Shown here in pieces: positions 13,100-22,684 of a stretch of 64,000 bases of DNA. Position numbers and translations under genes: made by a program. Origin of the DNA: Cryptomeria japonica (lineage: Eukaryota > Streptophyta > Pinopsida > Cupressales > Cupressaceae); contig NC_081406.1 in the NCBI RefSeq assembly GCF_030272615.1, forward strand, positions 266,899,692-266,963,691, read 5' to 3'. Under the pieces are notes generated by a model. The model saw only the letters and a list, made by a program, of their open reading frames with translations, was not told the origin of the DNA and ran no database searches. Position 1 is the stretch's first letter; every line of letters begins with the position of its first letter.

Positions 13100-14110
13100 T
13101 TACTAGCTTGACTAAGAAGTTTCCCTTTCCATTTAGCCAACTTACTTTGAACTCTTCAACAATAGCATTCTAATAAGTTCTATTTTTTAACTTCTTTATT
13201 GATAAAGGAAGACCTAGGTAAGTGGCAAGAAGATTGACCATAAATTGATAATCTAATTTTTTTATTATATTATAAATTGAAGGCCATCATTAGTATTAAA
13301 AAATATAAGATAATATTATCATAATTTATTTGTTTACCAAAAGCATTAGCATACATGTTAAATAAGATTTTTCGCTACTTTACTTATATAATCTAGATGA
13401 AAATCCCAAAAGAATACTATCATCCACAAATTGTTGATGTGAGGAAGGGGGTAAAGAAGAGGTAGCCTTAACACTAATGAGAGCTCTAAAAAGAATCCAT
13501 TTTTTTAATATTTCTTACCAAAACCTCACAAACGATAATAAAAAGATGGGGAGAGATAGGATTACCTTGTATAAGACCCTTTCTACTACTAAAAAAACCC
13601 CTTGAGATGTCATTAACAAGAATATATAGCTTAAGAGTAAACACATACTCATTTATAATCTGCAAAATTATCTCCTTAAACCCAAACTTTTGAAGAATAG
13701 TAAAGAAAAATGATCTAGAGGCTCTGTCATATGCTTTAGAAAGACCAAGTTTAAGAATCATACTTGATTTATTATTATTGTCCATTGAGTGTAGATTTCA
13801 CGAGTGGTAAGGATAACATTTAGAATCCATCTACCAGTAATATGCTAGGAACAACAATATTTTGGGAAATAATATAATGTAAGAGATGTTTATTTCTATT
13901 CACCACTGATTAAGAGAAAATCTTATAGATAGTATTGCAAAGACTTATAGGTCCAAAATAAGAGAAAGTAGTCACACCTTCCTTTTTCAAGAACTAGCAC
14001 AATAAAGGTAGTATTGATTTATTTCAAGATCTTGGTAGACTTAAATAAATATCTCACAGTAGAAATAAGGTCATAGCTAACAATATCCCAAAGATTCTAG
14101 AACAAGGGAG
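13100..14110 (-). pseudogene. LINE reverse transcriptase remnant
   Basis: Motifs are visible in order on the minus strand: GPNGFPP near 14125-14105, LSKAYDRASRSFF near 13740-13700, a GLIQGNPISPHLF block near 13585-13545 (family consensus G.RQGDPLSP), and the catalytic box HQQFVDDSILLG around 13436-13400. FVDD stands in place of the usual FADD. Several stops and frameshifts separate the blocks, so no functional enzyme is expected. Confidence 0.75.
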
Positions 14111-14824
14111 GGAAGCCATTCGGACCTAGGGCCTTGTTGACCCAAACAAGAGAACAACACAAACTTCACCCTCTATGATATCTTTCACCATAGCTCCATT
14201 ATCCATATCTCTAAGGATATTAGAAATTACTTTCATAGTATCATCATTAGAACTAAAATCAATTGGATAATAATTAAGAGTATCTTGAAAGAAGGAGACA
14301 ATTACATCACCAATTTGTTCATCAATAGATAAATCCATTATCCACATTAACTAAGTGTCTTATAAAATTTCTTCTTCTATTCTTGAGGGTGGAATGATGA
14401 AAGAACTTAATATTTCTATCACTTTTAGTGACCCATTATATGTGAATCTTTTTGTTTCCAAAAAAAATTCTCCTATCATTAACCAATGCCATTCTTCTCT
14501 TATATATTTCTCTTTTAGGCAAATATCCATATCACAAGACCCAACAATCATTTTTTCTTGAACATCCTTCAATTCCTTAGATAGTTGATCTTTTTTGTGG
14601 AAGAAAATTTATTCCGACCTCTTATGTTATTTTTAATTAGTTTGATCTTTGGAGACAAATAAAACATTAGTGAATCCTAAACATTTAAACTATTTCACCA
14701 ATTATAAATTAGTTGTCTAAAATTTAGATGGGAAGGGCTTGCATTATTTCATACCGAAATGGATAAGGCCCTTTTCTTATTGCATTATTTGATTGTAGTA
14801 GAAGAGGGTTATGATCAAAACTCA

Positions 14825-15330
14825 CTATAGGAAGAGTAGTGAGCAAAGATTAGGTAGAATATTCCAAGAATTGGAGATGGGAATTTTTTGTGATTTAACC
14901 TGGATAAAGTTATTACTCATCTGCCAGTTAGACCAGGTAAATGAAGCATCATGCAACTCAACATCCATGAGTCTAATAGAGGACAAGAAATGAAAAAAGC
15001 CTACCATACTATCATAGTAGTCTTCCAGACCTCCTATATTTTCAAAAGGAAAAAGATGGTTGTTAAAATCTCCCACAATCATCCATTTACAATTAGGCTA
15101 GCCACAAATCATAGTGGAGAATGATTCCCACAACTATTTTCTTGCAACTCTAGAATTAGTCCAGCATAGACATTGATCAACATCTAATATTCATTAAAAT
15201 GCAAACTAGATAGAATGATCAATATATTTCAACAAGAGGTGACCCTTCTACTAGAGAGACAAACAAGATTCCACATAGTCACTATCCCTCTTGAAGCACC
15301 TTTCGTAGGGATGATACACAACTTAGAAGT
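14825..15330 (-). pseudogene. LINE endonuclease remnant
   Basis: On the minus strand, GASRGIVTMWN (about 15303-15270) and LINVYAG (near 15180) are followed in another frame by MIVGDFNNHLF (15082-15050) and a DASFTWSNWQ segment near 14950. GDFN and FTW are typical of the exonuclease-endonuclease-phosphatase fold in plant L1 elements. At least one frameshift separates the two halves. Confidence 0.65.
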
Positions 15331-15631
15331 AGGACAAATTTTATAAGCTATTTGAAAATTTTAAACATATATAACTTTGAAGTGTTTGAGGAATACTTTA
15401 GCTAGATTTGAAAAAAAAAAGATAAAACAATGCAACAAAGAAAATAACAAGTCAATTACACATATTTTTAGAAGTGTGTGGGAATACATTATCTTTTGAA
15501 GACCTTATATATTAATACACAGCCTAAATATGTAACAATAAAATATTTGAAGTGTGTATTTAGGTCACCTTTTCTACTCTAGGTATTTTGAATCAAGTTT
15601 CCATAAAACCACTAGGTAAAGGATAAATACT

Positions 15632-16890
15632 AATTCCAAATACAAGTACTATATTTTGTGCTTATACATATTCACCACAAGATTGAGCATAAACTTCACA
15701 CTCTAGTCAATCTATCTTTTGAATTTAAGTGCATGTAAAATAGAGTTTCAAGAATGGTGATAAAGACATGAGGTAAGAAAGGTTGGGTATAAATAAGTTG
15801 TTCTTAAGAAAGAGAGTGATAAGGCATAACACATGACCATGATTACAACAAAATAAGGTATATAATAAGAAACATAAGAGGGTATGGGATGAGATAGAGA
15901 GCTATTAATAAAACAAGTGATGTAATAAATGATGATAATAATGGATGTAGGGATGACACTAGAAGTATGAGAATGAGATGAAATATTAGTAAAGGAGGTG
16001 GAAGTACTAGAAGCAACACTAACAAGGACCATGTGTAGTTATAATGTGTTCACTAATAGTGATAACATGAAATATAAGTGAAATAATAGTAGGATGGGAG
16101 AGGGAGAAGTGTATGTATGAAGTCCAAGATGGCAAGTGTGTATAAGGAAAGACTTTGTCATAGTAGGAGACTAAGAAATAAAAGTAAAGGACATACCATA
16201 TTTACAAATAAATTTGAGGGAAAGATATGAAGAAGATTGACCATTAGAAAAACTAGGAGTATCTTCAACATTAATACACCACAAAGAACTTGCCCCACAA
16301 ATGCCAACAATTCATGAAAAAATGAACCAAACTTTCAGGACTATCCACTTTACCTAAACTAGAAATCTCATGAGAATTTTGTTGTTATTTCAAATGTCCT
16401 TCATTATCAAAATCTTCAACTTTGTGCTTAATAGTAGTGGTAACAATAGTAGTGCTCATGAGAAAATCATTATGGACACCATTCTCAATAGTTTGGGATA
16501 TTTTAGGATTTAAACATGGGCTTATCCATAAGGGGATATGATCATGGGGATGAGATCTTAGCACACAAACAACTCTTGGAACCTTAAATTCCATTAAGTA
16601 TATACAAGAAATATAAGGTTTAATATAATTTTAAAGAAGTCAACAAGTTACAAGATTTGGAAATAAATCAACAAATGAAACCTTGAAGGAGAAAATTGAG
16701 GTCGATAGGATACAAGATATAATACTTGATTGCACGATATAATAGAAAACCCTAACAAAAGGTATACCTATGAAGCACTAATAAAAGGGACTTGAAACCC
16801 TAATTAGGAAAAAATGTACACCAAAACTAAAACCCTACATCATGTAAGAAAGTTGGGCTCACCAATAAATGTAAGAGAAAATAATCTAGG
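15632..16890. repeat. Direct repeat, copy 2 (about 1.25 kb)
   Basis: Partner of 7395-8440 in the same orientation. It contains an extra block at about 16690-16845 absent from copy 1. The two copies bracket a stretch of about 7.2 kb that holds the LINE. Its nature is unknown. Confidence 0.7.
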
Positions 16891-17606
16891 ATAACTAAGT
16901 AATAAAAATAATTGAATAAATAATCAACTTATATAAATAAAAGTAAATGTCGTAGAGAATAAATGATAAATTAATTGTGAAAACTAAAAAAAGAGATATT
17001 TAATTAGATTCTAGAGATGAGAAAATAATGTTGAATATATTAAGAATCGGTTTACTAAATTGCTTGAATTTTATGGTTTGATTAGATGATGCTAGACTCG
17101 GAATTGCAAATTAAAGTACATCCAAATGATAATTATGATTTAGCTAAATGAGTTCCTAACAATGTTGATAAGTGGAATGCCATGGATTGTGGATTGTTAC
17201 CCTTAGCTAAATCCAAGGTGTTTCTTCAATTGCTTCATCATGATCAATCTTAATTTCTTCATTGTGAATCTTGTTGGGAGTTTGATTCAAGTTTGGATCA
17301 TAGAATGAATTTTTTTGAGGTTGATGGTATTTTGTGAGGCCTCCTTGAATTTTTCTTCTTTTAGCTTTATTGATAGTTAATTGATAATTATAACTATCTA
17401 GAAGTTTTATGTTATAAATTGATGTCAATTCTCTTTTCTCAATACAATTTTATCCTTTTTGTAAAACATGATGAGATCATCAAGACACTTCACCATAGAA
17501 TAGGTTGGAAGAGGATGGGTAGACGAAAAAAAATCAGTCAACATATTTTCTCAAAAAATAGGACAACGTATTCAAGAATTCATGAAAAACAATGTAGAAG
17601 AATCAT
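16891..17606. other. No gene seen
   Basis: AT-rich spacer. A 73-residue minus-strand frame (17428-17207) is Asn/Gln/Lys-rich and resembles nothing I know. Confidence 0.5.
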
Positions 17607-18053
17607 AGGGGAAAGGATTAAGTAGTTGCCTATGTATCAATAACTATTATGTTCTTGCCTACCTAGGAGAGAGAAGCCAGTAGTTGAGTGTGTTTCAATG
17701 GATGTGATAACACTTGTTGATTTAATGCCCAATATTTTTGACAATATTGTACGAATAGTTGCAACTTTAAAGTTGTTGAATGTATCCTTTCGATCTAAAA
17801 AGCAACGAATCATGTGATGCCACATCAATGCACCAATAAAACATGACTTAGTGCACAAGTATCGATCTCACTTTTTTTGGGGGTTGTTTTGGACACCTTG
17901 GCAAAAAGCATGTTGATGTGACCTTGAAACTTTAGTTATAAGCAGGGGACTTACCAAGTAAGTTGTTGTAAAAAATTGGGAGTAATTTGAAATTCCCACA
18001 TAGGATTTTGAGAAGCGTGAAGTTAGGGTGCTCAACTATTGGGTCCTCTCCCC
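17607..18053. mobile_element. Short terminal-inverted-repeat element, copy 1 (447 bp)
   Basis: The left end is AGGGGAAAGGATTAAGTAGTTG. The right end is CAACTATTGGGTCCTCTCCCC, its near reverse complement. The internal sequence matches 20573-21035, sharing GGACACCTTGGCAAAAAGCA and the stretch from TTATAAGCAGG to the right end. It has no coding capacity, so it is a MITE-like, non-autonomous DNA element. No clear target duplication is visible and the superfamily is not determined. Confidence 0.7.
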
Positions 18054-18699
18054 AAACCCTCCAATCACTATCTTTAAAAATAATGAATACATGATAATTA
18101 AAAGCCAATTAAATACTTCACATATAGCAATAGCCTTCAGTAGTTAAAATTTGAATATTTAATTGGAGGACTTGTGCAACATACCACCGAAGTATTTGTG
18201 CATAGTTATTGATATAAAAGCATTTAATAGGTGAATATACATTAGATCACTTAAGCAAATTTTTTTATAGTTATAACACATGGTTGTAGGGACATATATG
18301 AATATGTATGAGATGCCACTTCTAAATGACCACTTTTTGACCTTTGTAGACATAACAATTCTAAATGACAACTCTTTTGATCTTTGTGAACATAACGGAT
18401 CCTTTTGCTTTCATCGTAGCTACAAGAAATTGGAATAATAACTTTTACCTCAAGTCACATTAGAAAAAACTAAAAAAAATTCGCAAAATTAAAATGGACG
18501 ATTAGTGAATCTTTTCCTATCTAATTATGATGACATCAGAACATAACAAAAAGTTGGGAGTGATAATAAGAAACAAAAAGACAATATGAACTGATGGAAA
18601 CAAAGAAGACAGACGCAGCCAATTTTAAGAACACTTTAATGAGATAAAACAGAGAACTGGTGCAAGAGTGCACAGCCACCCAAAAGAGCACCAACCTTC
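18054..18699. other. No gene seen; distal upstream region of the aquaporin gene
   Basis: AT-rich spacer between the TIR element and the proximal promoter. Only short non-conserved frames are present. Confidence 0.5.
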
Positions 18700-18734
18700 A
18701 CGTCAAAGGAAAAAACGTCATTACACAGCACGTG
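18700..18734 (+). promoter_or_regulatory. Cluster of ACGT-core motifs upstream of the aquaporin gene
   Basis: Two ACGTCA motifs (18700-18705 and 18715-18720) and a CACGTG G-box (18729-18734) occur within 35 bp, about 375-410 bp before the aquaporin ATG. ACGT cores are known binding sites of plant bZIP/bHLH factors (G-box and ABRE type). A role in stress or ABA control of this aquaporin is inference. Confidence 0.45.
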
Positions 18735-18767
18735 AAAGTAAGAAAAGAGATCAAAAGAGCCGTTTGA

Positions 18768-18806
18768 TGGGTATAAAAAAGCATCCGTTGGGTATAAGAA
18801 AGCAGA
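18768..18806 (+). promoter_or_regulatory. Duplicated GGGTATAA(A/G)AAAGCA boxes
   Basis: GGGTATAAAAAAGCA and GGGTATAAGAAAGCA lie about 20 bp apart. The first contains a good TATAAAAA box (18772-18779), a possible upstream alternative promoter about 330 bp before the ATG. Confidence 0.3.
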
Positions 18807-18889
18807 ACAAGAATGGAGACTTTGGGAAAGAAAAGCAGCAAATGCCATGCCTTGTTATATTCTGAAGAGATGGTGTCAGAGAGAAAAAT

Positions 18890-18945
18890 CAAATCAGATG
18901 GTGATCAGATTAGTGCTCAAATCAGATGGTGATCAGATTAGTGCT
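18890..18945 (+). repeat. Perfect 28-bp tandem duplication in the promoter
   Basis: The unit starts CAAATCAGATGGTGATCAG and occurs at 18890-18917 and 18918-18945 without mismatch. Each copy holds the palindrome TGATCA. It lies about 75 bp upstream of the TATA box, so it doubles any factor site in it. Confidence 0.8.
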
Positions 18946-18988
18946 GTCATTGTCAGTAGTGGGGGGCATGTGGCCCTTGCTTTGCTTG

Positions 18989-19026
18989 CCAATTCACCAA
19001 GAACCCATCTTGGAATTCTATATTAA
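18989..19026 (+). promoter_or_regulatory. CCAAT box and TATA box of the aquaporin gene
   Basis: CCAAT is at 18989-18993 and TATATTAA at 19019-19026, about 82 bp before the ATG at 19108. That spacing would give a short leader of roughly 50-60 nt. No transcript data are available. Confidence 0.5.
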
Positions 19027-19107
19027 GCCATGATTACACACACCCATTTACTTACTTCGTCTGCAATACTCTGTTTTCTGGTATAGTAGGCAGGGCAGCT
19101 GAAAAAA

Positions 19108-19971
19108 ATGGCTGGGAGGGAAGAAGATGTGAAGGTGGGAGCAAGCAAGTACTCAGAGAGGCAGGCTCTGGGGACATCTGCCCAGACTCAAGAGAAGGAC
19201 TACAAGGAAGCAGCCCCTGCTCCCCTGTTTGAGCCAGAGGAGCTCAGATCATGGTCCTTCTGGAGGGCAGGAATAGCAGAGTTTGTGGCCACATTTCTGT
19301 TCCTCTACATTACAATCCTCACTGTAATGGGGGTAAAGAGATCACCCAATATGTGCCAGTCTGTGGGTATCCAGGGCATTGCTTGGGCTTTTGGTGGTAT
19401 GATATTTGCCCTTGTTTACTGCACTGCAGGCATTTCAGGAGGGCATATAAACCCTGCAGTTACCTTTGGCCTGTTCCTAGCTAGGAAAGTGTCCTTGCCA
19501 AGGGCATTGCTGTACATGATATGCCAATGCCTTGGGGCCATCTGTGGTGCAGGGGTTGTGAAGGGGTTTGAGAAGAGCATGTATGAAGTACAGGGAGGAG
19601 GGGCCAATCTGGTGGCTCATGGCTATACTAAGGGAGATGGATTGGGGGCAGAAATTGTGGGTACTTTTGTCCTGGTTTACACTGTGTTCTCTGCCACAGA
19701 TGCTAAGAGGAGTGCCAGGGACTCACATGTGCCAGTCCTGGCACCTCTGCCTATAGGGTTTGCTGTGTTTTTGGTGCATTTGGCCACCATTCCTATAACA
19801 GGGACTGGGATAAACCCAGCTAGGAGCTTGGGTGCTGCTATCATTTATGACAAGAACCATGCCTGGGATGATCACTGGATTTTCTGGGTGGGACCCTTTA
19901 CTGGAGCTGCTCTCGCTGCCATTTACCACCAGCTCATCATCCGCGCCATTCCATTCAAGTCTAGGTCTTAG
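19108..19971 (+). CDS. PIP1: PIP1-type plasma-membrane aquaporin, complete and intronless
   Basis: 287-residue major intrinsic protein, the usual PIP1 length. It forms tetrameric channels for water (some PIP1s also for CO2 or small solutes) in the plasma membrane. Visible features: a long PIP1 N-terminus; six membrane helices (about 55-75, 90-108, 132-152, 180-198, 212-230, 258-276); NPA boxes at N115-A117 in HINPAVTF and N236-A238 in GINPARS. Selectivity-filter residues H224, T233 and R239, with F95, fit the water-selective F-H-T-R set. C83 in loop A is the conserved inter-subunit cysteine, H207 in loop D matches the pH-gating His, and S129 in RKVSLPRA matches the loop-B phosphosite. The ATG follows AAAAA and is the only start giving the full N-terminus. 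Unlike typical angiosperm PIP genes with three introns, the frame is unbroken, so a retrocopy is possible. It is the only intact gene in the window. Confidence 0.97.
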   Translation: MAGREEDVKVGASKYSERQALGTSAQTQEKDYKEAAPAPLFEPEELRSWSFWRAGIAEFVATFLFLYITILTVMGVKRSPNMCQSVGIQGIAWAFGGMIFALVYCTAGISGGHINPAVTFGLFLARKVSLPRALLYMICQCLGAICGAGVVKGFEKSMYEVQGGGANLVAHGYTKGDGLGAEIVGTFVLVYTVFSATDAKRSARDSHVPVLAPLPIGFAVFLVHLATIPITGTGINPARSLGAAIIYDKNHAWDDHWIFWVGPFTGAALAAIYHQLIIRAIPFKSRS

Positions 19972-20560
19972 AGAATGTTCAGAGCCTTTTCTGCTGTGTG
20001 TTATACCATGGCTGTGCTGTATCTGTGTTGTACATGGTATCTGTTTTAAGATAATTATGTTTAGTTGCAGTTGCAGTTGCAGTTGCAGAGAGAGGATTAT
20101 GTAGTTTTTCAGAATGTTGTTTGTGGGTCTGTTATTTCTATGTAATTTAAAGTTATTCTACCTGTTAACTTTGCCATATTTATTTTGTGAGAAAATGGCA
20201 TAGACTTCGCTTATCTTGAAATTTTGTGATTAATGTAAGTTTTTGGAGTCGATATGAAATATATAAAGTTTATCTACACTAATACAGTATATCAGTTCTG
20301 TGTTATCTATTCCATTACTATATCTGTCTTTGCTCAGTTGCCTGCTGCGAAAGGAATATGTACCTGTGAAGAATGTTGTTTGTTGTTTGCGGGCCTCTTT
20401 TTTTGTTTACGGGCCTCTTATTTTTATGCAATTAAAGCTATTTTATCTGTTAATTCGTCACTGTATTTGATTGTATGGGAAATGCCATAGAAAGGCAAAT
20501 CTTGAAATTTGTGACAACTTTTTAATATAAGTTTATGGATTTCAGGAATAACACATTTTT
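19972..20560 (+). repeat. Aquaporin 3' UTR followed by a degenerate tandem copy
   Basis: The stretch after the stop contains a TTGCAG microsatellite (about 20062-20089) and an anchor GAATGTTGTTTGTGGGTCTG at 20112. A second copy of the block follows, with the anchor at 20371 (GAATGTTGTTTGTTG...). Both continue with a phrase like AATTAAAGCTATTTTATCTGTTA, in which AATTAAAG may serve as a weak polyadenylation signal. Three more copies follow at 22685-23740. Confidence 0.75.
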
Positions 20561-20572
20561 TTAAGTTTATCT

Positions 20573-21035
20573 AGGGGAAAGGACCCAGTAGTTGAGCATG
20601 TTCCAATTGTTGTGAGGGTTGTTGATACCTTTTGTTCCAAAAATTGAACAAATAAAACCTATTGTTTGAAACAAAAAATATCAATTTTTGTTAGGAAATG
20701 TACCAACAGTTGTTAGGAAATGTACCAATAGTTGTTAAGAAATGTACTAATATTGTAAAAAGTAACCATTCAGGTGATGCCACATTGGCTGCACAACTAT
20801 TGGGGTCTCTTTTGCACGCCTATTGATCTCACTTTTTTTGGGGGCTGTTTTGGACACCTTGGCAAAAAGCATGCTGATGTGGCATCATATTTGATGATGT
20901 GACCCTGAAACCTTAGTTATAAGCAGGGGGCTTGCTAAGTAAGCTGCTGTTAAAAAATCGGAGTGATTCGAAATTTCCAAGTAGGATTTTGAGAAACGTG
21001 AAGTTAGGGTGCACGACTACTGGGTCCTTTCCCCT
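20573..21035. mobile_element. Short terminal-inverted-repeat element, copy 2 (463 bp)
   Basis: Its ends are AGGGGAAAGGACCCAGTAGTTG and CGACTACTGGGTCCTTTCCCCT, inverted repeats of about 22 bp with one mismatch. It matches 17607-18053 in the same orientation. Inside is a 22-bp unit, TTGTTAGGAAATGTACCAAC and variants, in three tandem copies (20688-20753). There is no coding capacity. It sits inside the aquaporin 3' repeat array. Confidence 0.75.
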
Positions 21036-21075
21036 ACATTTCATAAACAACACTGCCCAAGTTTGGAGATGTCTA

Positions 21076-21166
21076 TTCTGGCTCCAAAATAGACTAATAT
21101 GTGTATTAGTCGCCCGTTTTACACCATGCTATCATGCTGTATGAAAGGTCTATTTTGGAGCCAGAA
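21076..21166. repeat. Perfect 19-bp inverted repeat with 53-bp loop
   Basis: TTCTGGCTCCAAAATAGAC (21076-21094) is the exact reverse complement of 21148-21166. It may be an internal part or an end of a small mobile element. No protein is involved. Confidence 0.7.
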
Positions 21167-21167
21167 G

Positions 21168-21299
21168 AGCTTCGGTCCTTGGCCTTCAAGTTTTCGGCCC
21201 TCTGCCCTCAAGTTTATGATTTACTTAGATCAAAGCTTCGGTCCTCGGCCTTCAAGTTTTCGGCCCTCTGCCCTCAAATTTATGATTTACTTAGATCAA
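21168..21299 (+). repeat. 66-bp tandem duplication
   Basis: Two copies of a 66-bp unit starting AGCTTCGGTCCTYGGCCTTC differ at only two or so positions. Because 66 is a multiple of three, frames through it repeat a 22-residue segment, but the frame has no recognisable homology. Confidence 0.8.
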
Positions 21300-21769
21300 A
21301 GTTGCATGGATATACAAATACTATCACTGATAGGGATACACATATTGAGAACAATTTTTGAAGTTGAACACATATTTACAATAATTTTTTAAATTAATTT
21401 AACAATTTACAATATACAAAAGTAGTAAGATTTCAAGTTTCATTAGAAGATAATTCTCATATTATATCTTTCTGATGGTCGAGATAGAAAAACATTTCAT
21501 TTTATAAATTTCTTAAAATTAATTTTTTCTGATTTAGTGTAGGTTTTGTTTATAAATTTCTTAAAATTCATTTTAGAAAAAATTAATGATGCTTCGCACA
21601 ATTGGAAAATCAAGTTTTTTTTGGGCATTTGTGGATACACAATATCCAATGTGGATTTGGGCCACATTGGATATGTATCTGTTCCATATACAGAGATACA
21701 CGTGCCCAGGGAAGGACAAAGGAATATTCAGCTATTCTATCTTAGATAACTTGTCTTTAAATTCAAGAA

Positions 21770-22650
21770 ATTGATTCGGACCCGGACTTTACCGAAGATG
21801 CCAACACGTCTTGCCGCTCTACCAGATTGGCCTCTAAACCCTCCGACAAATCCCTAAGAGACCCGTCGTCCTCGCACGACACGGGCAACTCCATTCTGAC
21901 TGATAAAACCCCCCAGGCCCAGCACAAACATTCCCCCCTTTCTGTGAGCTCAAAACCCATGTTTCCGATAGCCCAGTCGCCTCTATGAGCCCGAAACCTG
22001 CCAATTTCCCTTCCCCGACCTTTAGGATTGAGAAAATGCTAGTTGTTGAAGAGGCCAGTAGTGTGAAGGAAGAAGACCCCAACCTGGCAGAGCTCGGGAA
22101 AAAGATAGAAGCCCTCTCTGACACCATGCAGGTGATTACCAGCAGACTGGAGGCGACGGAGTTCAAGATGCATGATGTGTCTAAATTCGCTTTGAATGTC
22201 ATGAGATGCTCGGCCACTACTCTGTGCCTTTTGCAGGATAGTGCGGATAAAGGAAAAGGCAAGGAGGACGAGGACTTTAAAGGCCTGTTCAAGTTCCTCA
22301 CTAATGAATGGGCTAAGAAGCTGCTCCCTAAGAAGAGCCGTGGGAAAAAGAATTAACTTTCTGCATGTGGAGAAATTTTTTGTCTATGCAGTGTAGTAGG
22401 CTGGATAGGTCTAATTTCGGCTTATGTTTATATTTTAATGCTTATAGCCCTGCGTGGCACTGGAAGTATACTCTGACTGGTAGTATTTTATTGCTGATAA
22501 ACTCTCGTATGATGGTTTTTGTTTTTGATAGAGGTAAAAGGCTGCTTCTGTGGTGATTGTTTGCGGACAATGGTCCTTCCATTGTTCTCTTAATTGTACC
22601 CATGGGTCAGCCCCCTCGTTTTTGGCTGCTTTTATTATCAAAAACTCGTC
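21770..22650 (+). mobile_element. GC-richer insertion of probable retrotransposed or captured coding sequence
   Basis: This block is clearly richer in GC than its surroundings and lies between copies 2 and 3 of the aquaporin 3' repeat, next to the TIR element. It contains the 123-codon frame at 21985-22356. Upstream, a different frame stays open for about 70 codons and ends with a TGA overlapping the ATG at 21985 (ATGA), which suggests one frameshift in a longer original protein. No terminal repeats were identified. Its right part ends in a low-complexity TTTTATTATCAAAAA stretch. Confidence 0.4.
21985..22356 (+). CDS. Hypothetical 123-residue protein, charged with a coiled-coil-like centre
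   Basis: I do not recognise a family. The middle (residues about 28-60, beginning NLAELGKKIEALSD) has heptad-like spacing of hydrophobics suggesting a coiled coil. The C-terminus is basic (KKLLPKKSRGKKN). The frame probably represents the C-terminal half of a longer protein whose N-terminal part lies in another frame at about 21774-21986. It could be a gag-like or LINE ORF1-like fragment; that is a guess. No promoter was identified, and its position inside a repeat array makes a native gene unlikely. Confidence 0.35.
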   Translation: MSPKPANFPSPTFRIEKMLVVEEASSVKEEDPNLAELGKKIEALSDTMQVITSRLEATEFKMHDVSKFALNVMRCSATTLCLLQDSADKGKGKEDEDFKGLFKFLTNEWAKKLLPKKSRGKKN

Positions 22651-22684
22651 TTTAATCACAGTAATAAATAAATTTAAATGTATT

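Larger units (their letters stand above)
11330..15370 (-). mobile_element. Decayed L1-type LINE with endonuclease, reverse transcriptase and RNase H
   Basis: Reading the minus strand from right to left gives, in order, an apurinic endonuclease region (15330-14825), a linker (14570-14120), reverse transcriptase (14110-13100), a C-terminal region with a GGLGIRRL-type motif (about 12960-12880) and an RNase H segment (11790-11450). This is the domain order of plant L1-clade LINEs that carry an RNase H. Frames are broken by many stops and shifts. ORF1 and the 5' end are not visible, and both outer limits are approximate. Confidence 0.8.

Noticed and set aside
7395-16890. Direct repeats as LTRs of one retroelement
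   Set aside because: No TG/CA ends, primer-binding site or polypurine tract at the inner edges, and the only coding remnants between them are LINE-type.
21834-22301. 155-codon minus-strand frame
   Set aside because: It is the Ser-rich shadow of the GC-rich plus-strand frame at 21985-22356; neither strand is proven, but the plus frame has a more protein-like composition.
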